In this document: piece by piece, positions 44,568 through 53,160 of the stretch
Numbering within the stretch: the stretch's first letter is position 1
Layout: the number at the start of each line of letters is the position of its first letter
Assembly (NCBI RefSeq): GCF_047528295.1
Contig: NZ_CP180001.1
Coordinates: 496,001 to 560,000 of the forward strand
Reading direction: 5' to 3'
Length of the DNA: 64,000 nucleotides
DNA from: Peptacetobacter sp900550335
Lineage (GTDB): Bacteria; Bacillota; Clostridia; Peptostreptococcales; Peptostreptococcaceae
Position numbers and translations under genes: made by a program
The notes under the pieces: generated by a model
Seen by the model: the letters and a program-made list of their open reading frames with translations, nothing else
Database searches by the model: none
Told to the model about the DNA's origin: nothing

Positions 44568-45242
44568 ATGAGAAAAGTATTTATATCAGGACTAATTATA
44601 GTAACAGCGCTTTCAACTACAGCTTGTAAAAGTAATGTAAAGTTTGACGGTGAAAGAACAGGTAATGATTCAGAGTTTATTTTAGAGTATGAAATGTTTA
44701 ATGGATCTGATTCTCAGGATTTGAAATTGCAAAAAGGGGATTCCCTAGAGGTAGATGTTTTAAGTGACGGAGGGACTTTAAATCTGGATATAGTGAAAAA
44801 AGATGATGGAGAAACTCTATATGAAGGTGAAAATTTACGGACATCATATTTTGAAATTAAAGCACCAGAAGATGGAATATATGAGGTTACTGTAGAAGGA
44901 GAAAAAGCTGTGGGAGAAGTTACAGTAGAAAGAATAGAACGAGAAGAAGAAAGTAACTCAGATGGTTATGTTGTATTTAGCGAAGAAAATATGCCTAAAG
45001 CTGCAGTAAAAATTGTAGAAAAGGCTATGGGAATAATGGATTTAGAAAAAAATGACCAAGCTGAAATGATAATAAAAAACGGTGAAGACACAAAAGTAAT
45101 AGTATACAAAAATGGAAATAGAGATGAAGCTAAAGAAATAAAAATATCTAACAAAGTAGTAAACGGCGCAGAAGGAAAATATCTAATAAAAATGAATAAC
45201 CCAAAAGAAAAAGGTGGCGTTACTATAGAGAGAATAGAATAG
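44568..45242 (+). CDS. Lipoprotein, unknown function
   Basis: 224 residues from the ATG after GGAGGACTTAAAT. Lipobox STTAC (Cys about 20). A beta-sandwich-like domain (about 30-125) is followed by a second acidic region. The first domain's pattern (LQKGDSLEVDVLSDGGTLNL) resembles the N-terminal part of the anchored protein at 17136-18272. No function assigned. Confidence 0.7.
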   Translation: MRKVFISGLIIVTALSTTACKSNVKFDGERTGNDSEFILEYEMFNGSDSQDLKLQKGDSLEVDVLSDGGTLNLDIVKKDDGETLYEGENLRTSYFEIKAPEDGIYEVTVEGEKAVGEVTVERIEREEESNSDGYVVFSEENMPKAAVKIVEKAMGIMDLEKNDQAEMIIKNGEDTKVIVYKNGNRDEAKEIKISNKVVNGAEGKYLIKMNNPKEKGGVTIERIE

Positions 45243-45261
45243 TATTTTAGTTAGATAATAT

Positions 45262-45351
45262 GTGGAAATATATACAAAATAATTAAGAAAAGGACTTTTT
45301 AATTTTGTAATATTGAAAAGTCCTTTTTAATTATTTGTATATATTTCCATA
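45262..45351. terminator. Very long bidirectional terminator hairpin
   Basis: The whole gap between the convergent genes folds: TGGAAATATATACAAA...AAAAGGACTTTTT pairs with its complement for nearly 40 bp. Confidence 0.9.
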
Positions 45352-45352
45352 A

Positions 45353-46105
45353 TTAACGACTGAAATGAACATCTTTTAGTTTCTCTTTATCCCATAAGAA
45401 GCACTGTTCTGGGTTATTCATTGCTATAAACATATTCTTTTTAAAGTCAGGCATCTCGTCCTGAAGTCTAGCTATAAGCTCTTTTATATACTGTCTCTTA
45501 GTATTACCATCTGCTGGGCAAGGATTCTTAACTATTTTGAAATCCATTTCTTCAGCAGTTTTCTTGATTAAATACTCCTCAACATAAACCATCGGTCTGA
45601 TAACTGTAAGTCCTGTTCTATCTAAGTATGATTTTGGAGAGAATGTACTCACTCTACCTTCATAGAACATAGACATAAGGAATGTTTCAAGGGCATCATC
45701 TTTATGATGACCAAGAGCAACCTTGTTGCAGCCAAATTTTACTGCATAGTCATTTAATGCACCTCTTCTCATCTTTGCACAAAGAGAGCATGGATTTTTT
45801 TCCTGTCTAACATCAAAAACGACTTCTTTTATATCTGTAGGAATTTCGTGGAATTCTACGTCTAATTCCTTACATAACTCATGAAGTGATGAGTTATCAG
45901 CGCCACCCATCTGAAGGCAGATCGCCATTAACTCAAATTTTTCTGGAGAAAATCTTCTATATGTACTAAGTACGTGAAGAAGTGCCATACTGTCCTTACC
46001 ACCTGATAATCCAATAGCTATCTTATCTCCATCCTGTATAAGATTAAAGTCCTGAATTGCTTTTCTTGATTTACTTAAAAGATTTTGTAATGTATTTTTT
46101 GCCAT
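45353..46105 (-). CDS. ttcA: TtcA-family tRNA 2-thiolation protein
   Basis: 250 residues. PP-loop SGGKDS (34-39), CxxC in NPCSLCAKMRRG (Cys106, Cys109), LGHHKDDALETF and a third Cys in KNPCPADGN support the Fe-S-dependent TtcA group that thiolates cytidine 32 in tRNAs. It is 50 bp after aroK and probably in the same transcript. Confidence 0.88.
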   Translation of the reverse strand: MAKNTLQNLLSKSRKAIQDFNLIQDGDKIAIGLSGGKDSMALLHVLSTYRRFSPEKFELMAICLQMGGADNSSLHELCKELDVEFHEIPTDIKEVVFDVRQEKNPCSLCAKMRRGALNDYAVKFGCNKVALGHHKDDALETFLMSMFYEGRVSTFSPKSYLDRTGLTVIRPMVYVEEYLIKKTAEEMDFKIVKNPCPADGNTKRQYIKELIARLQDEMPDFKKNMFIAMNNPEQCFLWDKEKLKDVHFSR

Positions 46106-46155
46106 TATTTCACCGTCCTCTTATTTAAAATTTAATTTATGATTTGTACTAAAAA

Positions 46156-46695
46156 TTATTTACTTTCTATAAATAATATAGATTTTTCTATACATTCTTT
46201 TGCTACCTCATCTACAGTTTTTCCGTCAGTAGATATTGTTATATCTGCTGCATTTGAGTAGAAATTATCTCTTTTTTCCATTAAAGATGCGATAAACTCA
46301 GTATTCATATGTCCATTTAATATAGGTCTTTCTTTTGAACCCTTTACTCTCTGAAGTACTGTATTTGGAGTAGCTGTTAATTTGATTATTATACCACTTT
46401 CCTTTAATTCTAAAACATTTTTTTCTCTAATAACGGCTCCACCACCGCAAGATATAATAACCCCACGTTTTTTAGAAATTTCTGCAACTGCCTCAGATTC
46501 TAAATCTCTGAAGTAGTTTTCTCCAAATTTATCAAAAATAGAAGGAATATCCATATTAGCTTTTTCTGCTATATATACATCGGTTTCAATTAACTCTTTA
46601 TTTAATAACTTTGCAATATGTGAAGATATAGTTGTCTTTCCGACTCCCATAAATCCAATAAACACAATATTGTAGCTTTCTAATTTTTTTATCAT
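46156..46695 (-). CDS. aroK: Shikimate kinase
   Basis: 179 residues. Walker A GFMGVGKTT (13-21), the shikimate-binding Asp in ETDVYIAEKANMDIPSIF, the GCGGGAVI motif and LID region KGSKERPILNGH are all present. It phosphorylates shikimate in the chorismate pathway. Other aro genes are not in this window. Confidence 0.93.
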   Translation of the reverse strand: MIKKLESYNIVFIGFMGVGKTTISSHIAKLLNKELIETDVYIAEKANMDIPSIFDKFGENYFRDLESEAVAEISKKRGVIISCGGGAVIREKNVLELKESGIIIKLTATPNTVLQRVKGSKERPILNGHMNTEFIASLMEKRDNFYSNAADITISTDGKTVDEVAKECIEKSILFIESK

Positions 46696-46867
46696 TTAAA
46701 TTCACTATCCTTATCATTTTCTATTTGAATATCTAAAATAAATATCAAAACTTTTATATAGCTAGTTAAATATACCATAGAATCGAAGTTAATTAAACAT
46801 AATTTGTTCAAATTTGAAATATAAGTGATAAACACAAATGATATGCAAAATAGAAATGTAACTTGCT

Positions 46868-46896
46868 TTACATTTTAGCTGATATAATATATAATA
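46868..46896 (+). promoter_or_regulatory. Promoter of the luxS-metH operon
   Basis: TTTACA and TATAAT are separated by about 17 bp, placing the transcript start just before the riboswitch. Confidence 0.6.
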
Positions 46897-46913
46897 AAAA
46901 TCAGTTTAATAAA

Positions 46914-46995
46914 CTTATCAAGAATCGGGGCAGAGGGTCAGCTCGTATCCCGATACCAACCTAAATTTAAAGGTGGTCCTGCTGACATCGATAAG
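46914..46995 (+). ncRNA. SAM-I-clan riboswitch aptamer
   Basis: Closing stem CTTATC/GATAAG, stem ATCGGG/CCCGAT, stem CCAACCT/AAGGTGG and a possible pseudoknot GTCAGC/GCTGAC. The order and the AGAGGG, GATACCAACC and GGTGG core are like S-box (SAM-I or SAM-I/IV) aptamers. It controls the genes that recycle S-adenosylhomocysteine and make methionine. The exact subclass is uncertain. Confidence 0.75.
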
Positions 46996-47012
46996 ATAGA
47001 ATGAAAAGATTG

Positions 47013-47047
47013 CTCTTCTTGTCGATTTGATGAGAAGAGTTTTTTTT
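47013..47047 (+). terminator. Riboswitch expression-platform terminator
   Basis: CTCTTCT/AGAAGAG stem plus T8. The 5' side (TCTTGTCGAT) can pair with ATCGATAAGA of the aptamer's closing stem, giving an antiterminator when SAM is low. Confidence 0.8.
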
Positions 47048-47080
47048 ATTGTAAGATAAATTTTTTAGGAGGATTAAAAA

Positions 47081-47536
47081 ATGGAAAAAGTAGAAAGCTT
47101 CAAACTAGATCACACAAAAGTTAAAGCACCTTATGTTAGAAAATGTTGCGTATTAGATGGTAAAAATGGAGACAAAGTTACAAAATTTGATTTAAGATTT
47201 TTACAGCCTAACGTTGAAGCATTTGGTACAGCTGCACTTCATGGATTAGAACATCTTTTAGCTACATATTTAAGAGAAACTATGGACGATATAATAGACT
47301 TATCTCCAATGGGATGCAGAACTGGTTATTATCTAATAATGTGGGGAGATGTTGAACCTGCATACGTTAAAGAAGGGTTAGAAAAAGCTCTTGAAATGGT
47401 ATTAAATACTGATGAAATACCAGCTGCAACAGCAGTAGAATGTGGAAACTACAGAGATTTATCTCTATTTGGTGCAAAAGAATATGCTAAAAAAGCTTTA
47501 GATGAAGGATTCTCTTTAAATATATACGGAGAATAG
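47081..47536 (+). CDS. luxS: S-ribosylhomocysteine lyase
   Basis: 151 residues. Metal ligands HGLEH (His54, His58) and Cys121 (VECGNY), and catalytic Cys79 in SPMGCRTGYY, are all present. It converts S-ribosylhomocysteine to homocysteine plus the AI-2 precursor. As first gene of an operon with methionine synthase, its main role is probably methyl-cycle recycling; the upstream riboswitch supports this. Confidence 0.97.
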   Translation: MEKVESFKLDHTKVKAPYVRKCCVLDGKNGDKVTKFDLRFLQPNVEAFGTAALHGLEHLLATYLRETMDDIIDLSPMGCRTGYYLIMWGDVEPAYVKEGLEKALEMVLNTDEIPAATAVECGNYRDLSLFGAKEYAKKALDEGFSLNIYGE

Positions 47537-47546
47537 GACTAAGCTA

Positions 47547-48272
47547 TTGAGCATTGTAAAGAATTTAAAAAATACGGAGATATCTATTGAAAAAGCCGAA
47601 GTTCTTAGATATCTCCGGTATAAAGGCCAAGAGATAGAGAGTAGTTTTTCAGAGAAGATAGATTTAGCAATTGAGCAAACTAGATCCATAATAACTCCTA
47701 GAGCGGTATACGAAAGATATCCGCTTAAATTTTTTGAAGATAGAATTGAAGTAGAGGGAACAAATTTAGTTTTAAAAAGTAAAGATATTTCAAAACTTCT
47801 TAGAGGTTGCGATGAATGCATTTTATTTGCAGCCACTATTGGAACTAAGGTAGAAATGGAAACTAGAAAGGCTGAATATGTAGACCTTGCAAAAAGTATA
47901 ATAATGGACTCTGCTGCTACAACATTTGTAGAGCGGACCTGTGATTATGTTCAGGAAATAATTGAAAAAGATGTTGAAAAATCTGGGAAATGTATAACTA
48001 TGAGATATAGTCCAGGATATGGTGACTTACCGCTAGAGTGTGGAAAGGAAATTCTGAATATTCTGCAGTCTCAGAAAAAAATAGGACTTACTACAAGCAG
48101 TAGCGGACTTATGATACCAAGAAAGTCGGTAAGTGCAATTATTGGAATATATGATTCAAGTAAAGACAAAAATAATAAAGTTAAAAAAGGTAAAAAAAGT
48201 TGTTTAGATTGCCCAAATTACAACAACTGCATATATAGAAGGGAAAGAGGGGGATCTTGCTATGGAAATTAG
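47547..48272 (+). CDS. Separate activation-domain protein of methionine synthase
   Basis: 241 residues with a TTG start 10 bp after luxS. The fold-typical stretch CDECILFAATIGTKVEMETRKAEY, ERTCDYVQEIIEKD and MRYSPGYGDLPLE...KKIGLTTSSSGLMIPRKSVSAIIGI match the AdoMet-binding activation domain of MetH, which in clostridia is often a separate gene. A Cys cluster ends the protein (SCLDCPNYNNCIYRRERGGSC). The stop overlaps the metH start by 11 bp. Confidence 0.88.
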   Translation: MSIVKNLKNTEISIEKAEVLRYLRYKGQEIESSFSEKIDLAIEQTRSIITPRAVYERYPLKFFEDRIEVEGTNLVLKSKDISKLLRGCDECILFAATIGTKVEMETRKAEYVDLAKSIIMDSAATTFVERTCDYVQEIIEKDVEKSGKCITMRYSPGYGDLPLECGKEILNILQSQKKIGLTTSSSGLMIPRKSVSAIIGIYDSSKDKNNKVKKGKKSCLDCPNYNNCIYRRERGGSCYGN

Positions 48273-50652
48273 AGAGTATTTAAAAACAGGAAAGGTTTTA
48301 ATGTTTGATGGAGCAATGGGAACTATGCTTCAGAGAAATGGACTAAAAATGGGTGAAAATCCTGAGATTTTTGCATATAAAAATCCAGATATTTTAAGAG
48401 ATATACATAGACAGTATTTAGATGCTGGAACGAATACAGTTCTTACTTGTACTTTTGGATGTAATGAGTTAAAGCTTCCAAAAGGATATACTGTTGAGAT
48501 GATAATAGATAACGCTGTTAAAACAGCAAGAGAGGCAATAGGAGAGTCTAGCTCAGATAAGGAAAAATTTGTTGCCTTAGATATTGGCCCAATAGGTGAG
48601 ATGCTTGAGCCAATGGGAACTTTGAGCTTTGATAGAGCGTATGAGATTTTTAAAAGAGAGGTTGTACGGGGTGTAAAAGCTGGAGTAGATGTTATAGTAA
48701 TTGAAACAATGATGGATTTACTTGAGATAAAAGCCGCTGTTCTTGCAGCTAAGGAAAATTCTGATTTACCAGTTTTTGCGACTATGACATTTGATGAAGA
48801 TGGAAGAAGTTTTACAGGATGTCTTCCAGAAAGTATGGTTTACACTATAGGTGGGCTTGGAGTAGATGCAATAGGTGTAAACTGTTCACTTGGTCCTGTG
48901 CAGCTATTACCAATAGTTGAGAAGATTTGTGCTGTTTCTCAGATTCCTGTTATGGTACAGGCAAATGCTGGACTTCCTTCAATGCACGATGGACAGGCTA
49001 CTTATGATATAGGCCCTGATGAGTATTGGGAAGGTGTTAAGAAATTTATCGAGGCAGGAGCTAGCATTATAGGTGGATGTTGTGGTACAGATCCTTCATA
49101 TATAAAGAAGATTTCTGATAATCTATCTAATGTAGAAATTGGAGATAAAAATAATGAATATGTAAGTGCAGTTTGTTCTCCATCTAAGGTTGTGAGAATT
49201 GATGAACCTAGAGTTGTTGGGGAGAGAATAAATCCAACTGGAAGAAAGGCATTTAAAGAAGCTTTAAAATCAGGAAATACTGATTATGCAGTTAGACTTG
49301 CTATAGAGCAGGTAAATGGCGGTGCAGATATTTTAGAGATAAATACAGGACTTCCTGGAATAGATGAAAGAAAAGCTATGGTAGATATTTTAAAAGAGGT
49401 GCAGTCTGTTACAGATACACCTGTTCAGATAGATTCATCAGTTGTTGAATCTTTAGAGGCTGGGCTTAGATATTGTAATGGTAGAACAATAGTAAACTCA
49501 GTAAATGGAAAGGATGAATCATTAGAAACTATTCTTCCTCTAGTTAAAAAATACGGAGCTTGTGTTGTAGGCCTTACTCTTGATGAAAGAGGAATTCCTG
49601 AAAAAGCTGAGGAAAGAGTAGATATTGCTAAGAAGATTATAAAAAGAGCTGAGGAATTTGGAATTAGAAGAGAGGATATTTACATAGATTGTCTATCTCT
49701 TACAGTTTCAGCTCAGCAAGAAGCAGCTTATGAGACTTTAAAAGCTATGAAAGAAGTTAAAAAACTAGGTGTGCATACAACTCTTGGGGTGTCTAATATT
49801 TCGTTTGGACTTCCAAATAGACAGGCAGTAAACTCTGCATTTTTAACTTTAGCTTTAGATGCTGGTCTTGATTTAGCCATTATAAATCCTAATAATGAAA
49901 GAATGATGGAAGCTATAACTTCATACAAGGTTATTAGAAATATAGACAAGGGATGCACAAAATTTGTTGAAAGATACAGCGATGTAGACAACAAAAAAGA
50001 TGTAAAATCAGCTAGTAGTTCTTCAGAGATGTCATTATTTGATCTTGTAGAAAAAGGAATTAAAGATGAGGCTAAAAGCAAAACTATAGAGATGTTAAAG
50101 GATACTGATGAGAATTATATTTTAGATGAAATCTTAATTCCTGCACTTGATGTTGTTGGGAAAAAATTTGAAAAAGGGGAAATATTCCTTCCACAGATGA
50201 TTCAATCTGCAGAAGCTGTTAAGGCATCGCTTACTGTTATTAAAGAAAATTTAATCAACAAAAATGGTGATAAAAAAGAAGATGTATCAAAAGGAAAGAT
50301 TATCCTAGCTACTGTAGAAGGGGATATCCACGACATAGGTAAAAATATTGTAAAAATAATGCTTGAAAACTACGGATACGAAATTATCGACTTAGGAAGA
50401 GATGTTCCTGTGGATAAAGTTGTGGAAAAAGCTATTGAAGAAAATATAAAACTAGTAGGGCTTAGTGCACTTATGACTACAACTGTAAAAAGTATGGAAG
50501 AAACTATAAAAGCATTAAAAGAAAAGATGCCTGAGGTAAAGATTTTTGTTGGTGGTGCAGTGCTTACAGAGGACTATGCATCTGAAATAGGAGCCGATTT
50601 TTACGCAAAAGATGCTAAGTCTGCAGTAGAAATAGCAAAAATTATCTTATAA
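48262..50652 (+). CDS. metH: Cobalamin-dependent methionine synthase, three-domain form
   Basis: 796 residues. The homocysteine-binding domain (1-290) has zinc ligands in GVNCSLGP and IGGCCGTDP. The pterin-binding domain (about 310-570) has VGERINPTGRKAFKEAL and EINTGLPG. The B12 cap and cobalamin domain (about 595-796) has DIHDIGKNI with the His ligand near 690. It lacks the activation domain, which is supplied by the preceding gene. Confidence 0.95.
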   Translation: MEIREYLKTGKVLMFDGAMGTMLQRNGLKMGENPEIFAYKNPDILRDIHRQYLDAGTNTVLTCTFGCNELKLPKGYTVEMIIDNAVKTAREAIGESSSDKEKFVALDIGPIGEMLEPMGTLSFDRAYEIFKREVVRGVKAGVDVIVIETMMDLLEIKAAVLAAKENSDLPVFATMTFDEDGRSFTGCLPESMVYTIGGLGVDAIGVNCSLGPVQLLPIVEKICAVSQIPVMVQANAGLPSMHDGQATYDIGPDEYWEGVKKFIEAGASIIGGCCGTDPSYIKKISDNLSNVEIGDKNNEYVSAVCSPSKVVRIDEPRVVGERINPTGRKAFKEALKSGNTDYAVRLAIEQVNGGADILEINTGLPGIDERKAMVDILKEVQSVTDTPVQIDSSVVESLEAGLRYCNGRTIVNSVNGKDESLETILPLVKKYGACVVGLTLDERGIPEKAEERVDIAKKIIKRAEEFGIRREDIYIDCLSLTVSAQQEAAYETLKAMKEVKKLGVHTTLGVSNISFGLPNRQAVNSAFLTLALDAGLDLAIINPNNERMMEAITSYKVIRNIDKGCTKFVERYSDVDNKKDVKSASSSSEMSLFDLVEKGIKDEAKSKTIEMLKDTDENYILDEILIPALDVVGKKFEKGEIFLPQMIQSAEAVKASLTVIKENLINKNGDKKEDVSKGKIILATVEGDIHDIGKNIVKIMLENYGYEIIDLGRDVPVDKVVEKAIEENIKLVGLSALMTTTVKSMEETIKALKEKMPEVKIFVGGAVLTEDYASEIGADFYAKDAKSAVEIAKIIL

Positions 50653-50712
50653 AATTAAAAAAACTGTTTAAAAATCTTCAGATTTAGTGTATACTAAGAT
50701 GTATATTTTGTA

Positions 50713-50856
50713 TATAATATAACCAAGAGAAAAGTCTCAATTATCCAAAGTAGCGAGTGGATATTTGTGATTTAGATGGAAATATTTTATCAATTTATCG
50801 TCAACAATAAAAAACACCGTATGGGATTAGCGAAACCATACGGTGTTTTTTATTTA
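50713..50856 (+). ncRNA. Candidate small RNA downstream of metH
   Basis: TATAAT at 50713 is followed by about 130 nt with two local hairpins (GAGAAAAGTCTC, TATCCA...TGGATA) and a strong terminator. The -35 is weak, and it may be only the metH 3' UTR. Confidence 0.35.
50811..50856 (+). terminator. Terminator after metH
   Basis: AAAACACCGTATGG/CCATACGGTGTTTT perfect 14-bp stem, then TTTATTT. Confidence 0.93.
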
Positions 50857-51012
50857 TACTCTTAATTTAAGCAGAAAATTGCTGAATACTGTTCAACCCT
50901 CCAGGCTTCAGCGACTCGCACTTTTATGTAATACATTTAATTGTTGCGAGTCGTGAAGGGGTCCCAATTTGTTGAACTTTGCGAGATAGTTTTAATAAAC
51001 TATCTCGCATTT

Positions 51013-51951
51013 TTAAGCAGCTGAAAGGCGAAGCCTATACTCAATAGGACTCATCCAACCAAGCTTCGCTTTAATTCTTTTCTCATTATAATATTTTATA
51101 TAATTTTCAATAGCCAATTTGAGTTCGTTATAGCCATTATATACATATCCATAATAAATTTCTTGTTTCAATATACCAAAAAAGTTCTCCATAACAGCAT
51201 TATCAAGGCAGTTTCCTTTTCTGGACATACTTTGAAAAATTCGTTCTTTTTTTAACTTATTTCTATATAAATGCATCTGATATGCCCAACCTTGATCTGA
51301 GTGAAATGTTCTTCTATACTTACAATCGGATGTCACTTCTATAGCTTTATTTAGAGCAGACATTACATTATTTGCAGTTGGTCTTTCGGATATACTAAAA
51401 CTTAATATTTCACTATTATACATATCCATAAACGCATCAAGATAGAGTTTTTTTACTATAGCTTCGCCATTTTTTCCTTTTTCATAATACTTAAACTCTG
51501 AAGTATCAGTTGCTATCTTTTGATGAGGGACACTTGTATAAAATTTCTGTCTAAATCTATTCTTTGCAGTTTTACCTACATTACCTTTATATGAGTTATA
51601 TTTACGACTTTTTCTTGAAAAGGATTTTACCTGTAGACCTAATTTTTTTACTATTCTATGTACTTTTTTTATGTTAACAACCATAGTTTTTCTAAGTTCC
51701 CGATGTATACGTTTATATCCATAGTCTTTATGCTGAGCTCTAATTTCTAATATTAACTGTTCTATTTCCTGGTCTTTATTTTTTCTGTTAAATCTCTTTT
51801 GCCAATACATATATGTTGATTTTGGAAAATTGATAGCAGCAAGAATATCTTTTAATTTAAATAATCCTCGGAGATTATATACTATTCTTGCTATTTCTTC
51901 GGAAGTTGCTTTTCTTCTTCCAGATATAATCTCCTCTTTGCTTTTAAAAAT
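51013..51951 (-). CDS. IS3-family transposase catalytic part (OrfB)
   Basis: The ATG-started part is 265 residues (from 51810), but the frame is open back to 51951 and the extra 47 codons (EEIISGRRKATSEEIARI...LKDILAAINFPKSTY) look like normal OrfB sequence. The integrase core has Asp in IATDTSEFKYY, Asp in TFHSDQGWAYQ and Glu in DNAVMENFFGILKQE. Translation probably starts upstream by frameshifting. Confidence 0.9.
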   Translation of the reverse strand: MFKSKEEIISGRRKATSEEIARIVYNLRGLFKLKDILAAINFPKSTYMYWQKRFNRKNKDQEIEQLILEIRAQHKDYGYKRIHRELRKTMVVNIKKVHRIVKKLGLQVKSFSRKSRKYNSYKGNVGKTAKNRFRQKFYTSVPHQKIATDTSEFKYYEKGKNGEAIVKKLYLDAFMDMYNSEILSFSISERPTANNVMSALNKAIEVTSDCKYRRTFHSDQGWAYQMHLYRNKLKKERIFQSMSRKGNCLDNAVMENFFGILKQEIYYGYVYNGYNELKLAIENYIKYYNEKRIKAKLGWMSPIEYRLRLSAA

Positions 51952-52061
51952 TCATTCTGTATTCTTAGTTTAAGATTTTCTGCTTCGAGTTCTTCGATTC
52001 TTTTTAACGTTTTTTCATCTATATTATCTAACTTTCTTTTTTCACTTTTGGATTTAGCCAT
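51891..52061 (-). CDS. Coiled-coil frame linking OrfA and OrfB of the IS3 element
   Basis: 56 codons, MAKSKSEKRKLDNIDEKTLK..., a leucine-zipper-like stretch (RIEELEAENLKLRIQNEFLK) that IS3 transposases carry between the HTH and catalytic parts. It is in the -1 frame relative to OrfA, and another -1 shift at TTTAAAA (about 51944-51950) leads to OrfB. AAAGGA precedes its ATG, so independent start is possible. Confidence 0.6.
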   Translation of the reverse strand: MAKSKSEKRKLDNIDEKTLKRIEELEAENLKLRIQNEFLKAKRRLYLEEEKQLPKK

Positions 52062-52777
52062 TCTTTATCATCCTTTCTTTTTACCTTCGGTTTTAAGGCA
52101 CTAGTCCCATACCTTAGATACTTTATTACCCATAATCTTATTGTTGATCTATCGCTCATATTTAGATAGTCAGCTAGGCTTTGATATGAAAAATTACCTT
52201 CTAAGTATAACTTTACCACACGCATTTTATATTCAAAAGAATAATTTCCTCTTTTAGGAGCTATTTTTGAATAATCTCCGACTTTTCTAACGTAATCCAT
52301 GTACCATTTAGATATGTCAGAACGAGAAGGAATATCATATTTTTTCATTAATACCTTACATCTACATTCTTCATTTATATATTCCTTAAGAACCATTTGT
52401 TTAAACTCCTTTGAAAAAGTTCTTTTTTTAGGTCGAAGACATAACGATTCATCTCCGATTTCATTTATGAACTGATTGAACCAATTAGATAGTGTACCTT
52501 TTTTTAAATCATATTTTACTTCTATTTCCTTTTGCATACATCCAGAAACAATATATTCCTGAATAATTTTCAATTTAAATGTAGTTGTATACTTACTTTT
52601 AGTCTTCGACTTTTTTATTAATGCTAAGTCCTTTGAGTTATTTTTATATTTTTCAATCCATTTGAAAACACTGCTTTGTGATACACAATACTTTTTCGAA
52701 AGTTCACTTTGCGTAATTTCAGTATCGAAATATTCACTTGCAATTTTATTCTTAAAATCTTCGCTATATTTAGGCAT
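52028..52777 (-). CDS. IS3-family transposase DNA-binding part (OrfA)
   Basis: 249 residues, larger than usual for OrfA. It carries four helix-turn-helix-like repeats (SELSKKYCVSQSSVFKWI, KEIEVKYDLKKGTLSNWF, KVLMKKYDIPSRSDISKW, QSLADYLNMSDRSTIRLW). It ends after the A-run KVKKES, which may allow a -1 slip into the coiled-coil frame. Confidence 0.88.
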   Translation of the reverse strand: MPKYSEDFKNKIASEYFDTEITQSELSKKYCVSQSSVFKWIEKYKNNSKDLALIKKSKTKSKYTTTFKLKIIQEYIVSGCMQKEIEVKYDLKKGTLSNWFNQFINEIGDESLCLRPKKRTFSKEFKQMVLKEYINEECRCKVLMKKYDIPSRSDISKWYMDYVRKVGDYSKIAPKRGNYSFEYKMRVVKLYLEGNFSYQSLADYLNMSDRSTIRLWVIKYLRYGTSALKPKVKRKDDKEWLNPKVKKES

Positions 52778-52912
52778 AAAAAATACTCCAATCGTTAGAT
52801 TTTTAAGTCCAACAAATTGGAGTACCTACATCGCTTGCAGATTGTCGGTGTTGAACAACTATTCAGCAATTTTCTAATTAAATTATATCTATAAATTGCA
52901 AAACACTACTAG

Positions 52913-53014
52913 TTATCCACTTATCCACATAATTAACATAGATAAATATCCACAGAGTAGAAATATTTTCTGAAAAGGGGATAATTTTTCCACATTTTAC
53001 CTACTTTTCCCACA
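52913..53014 (+). promoter_or_regulatory. DnaA-box cluster, five same-strand 9-mers
   Basis: TTATCCACT (52913), TTATCCACA (52921, perfect), ATATCCACA (52946), TTTTCCACA (52986) and TTTCCCACA (53006). All face the same way in 102 AT-rich bases. The 383-bp gap from 52778 to 53160 also holds the repeat C right arm and the aminopeptidase terminator. No dnaA gene is nearby. Confidence 0.6.
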
Positions 53015-53051
53015 CTTTAGATTAATCATCGGTTATAATTTTAAAATCGGT

Positions 53052-53125
53052 AAAAAAGATAGGAGGAGATTGTTTCCAGCGACAATGCAACTTGATTGCC
53101 TGGAGCAGAAACAACTCCTCCTATC
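53052..53125 (-). terminator. Terminator of the M29 aminopeptidase
   Basis: An 18-bp stem (GATAGGAGGAG-TTGTTTC with its complement, one bulge) with a 31-nt structured loop, and six Ts on the minus strand. Confidence 0.85.
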
Positions 53126-53160
53126 TCTTTGTCATTTTACAATCTATAACCCTTGATCAA

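Larger units (their letters stand above)
50954..52830 (-). mobile_element. IS3-family insertion sequence with 3-bp target duplication
   Basis: 1877 bp. Terminal inverted repeats TGAAGGGGTCCCAATTTGTT (left) and TGTAGGTACTCCAATTTGTT (right, minus strand), with TG...CA ends. The flanking duplication is TCG (50951-50953 and 52831-52833). It contains three reading frames on the minus strand. Confidence 0.92.
50875..52873 (+). repeat. Foldback repeat, copy C, interrupted by an IS3-family element
   Basis: The left part (50875-50953) has arm AAAATTGCTGAATACTGTTC, motif CCTCCAGGCTTCAGCG and inner stem GACTCGC. The right part (52831-52873) has CGCTTGCAGATTGTCGG and arm GTTGAACAACTATTCAGC. Removing the IS with one TCG copy restores the sequence seen in copy B. 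Confidence 0.85.

Noticed and set aside
52913..53014. Replication origin (oriC)
   Set aside because: DnaA-box-like sites alone are not enough; no dnaA/dnaN genes, no clear unwinding element, and the neighbours are an IS and an aminopeptidase gene.
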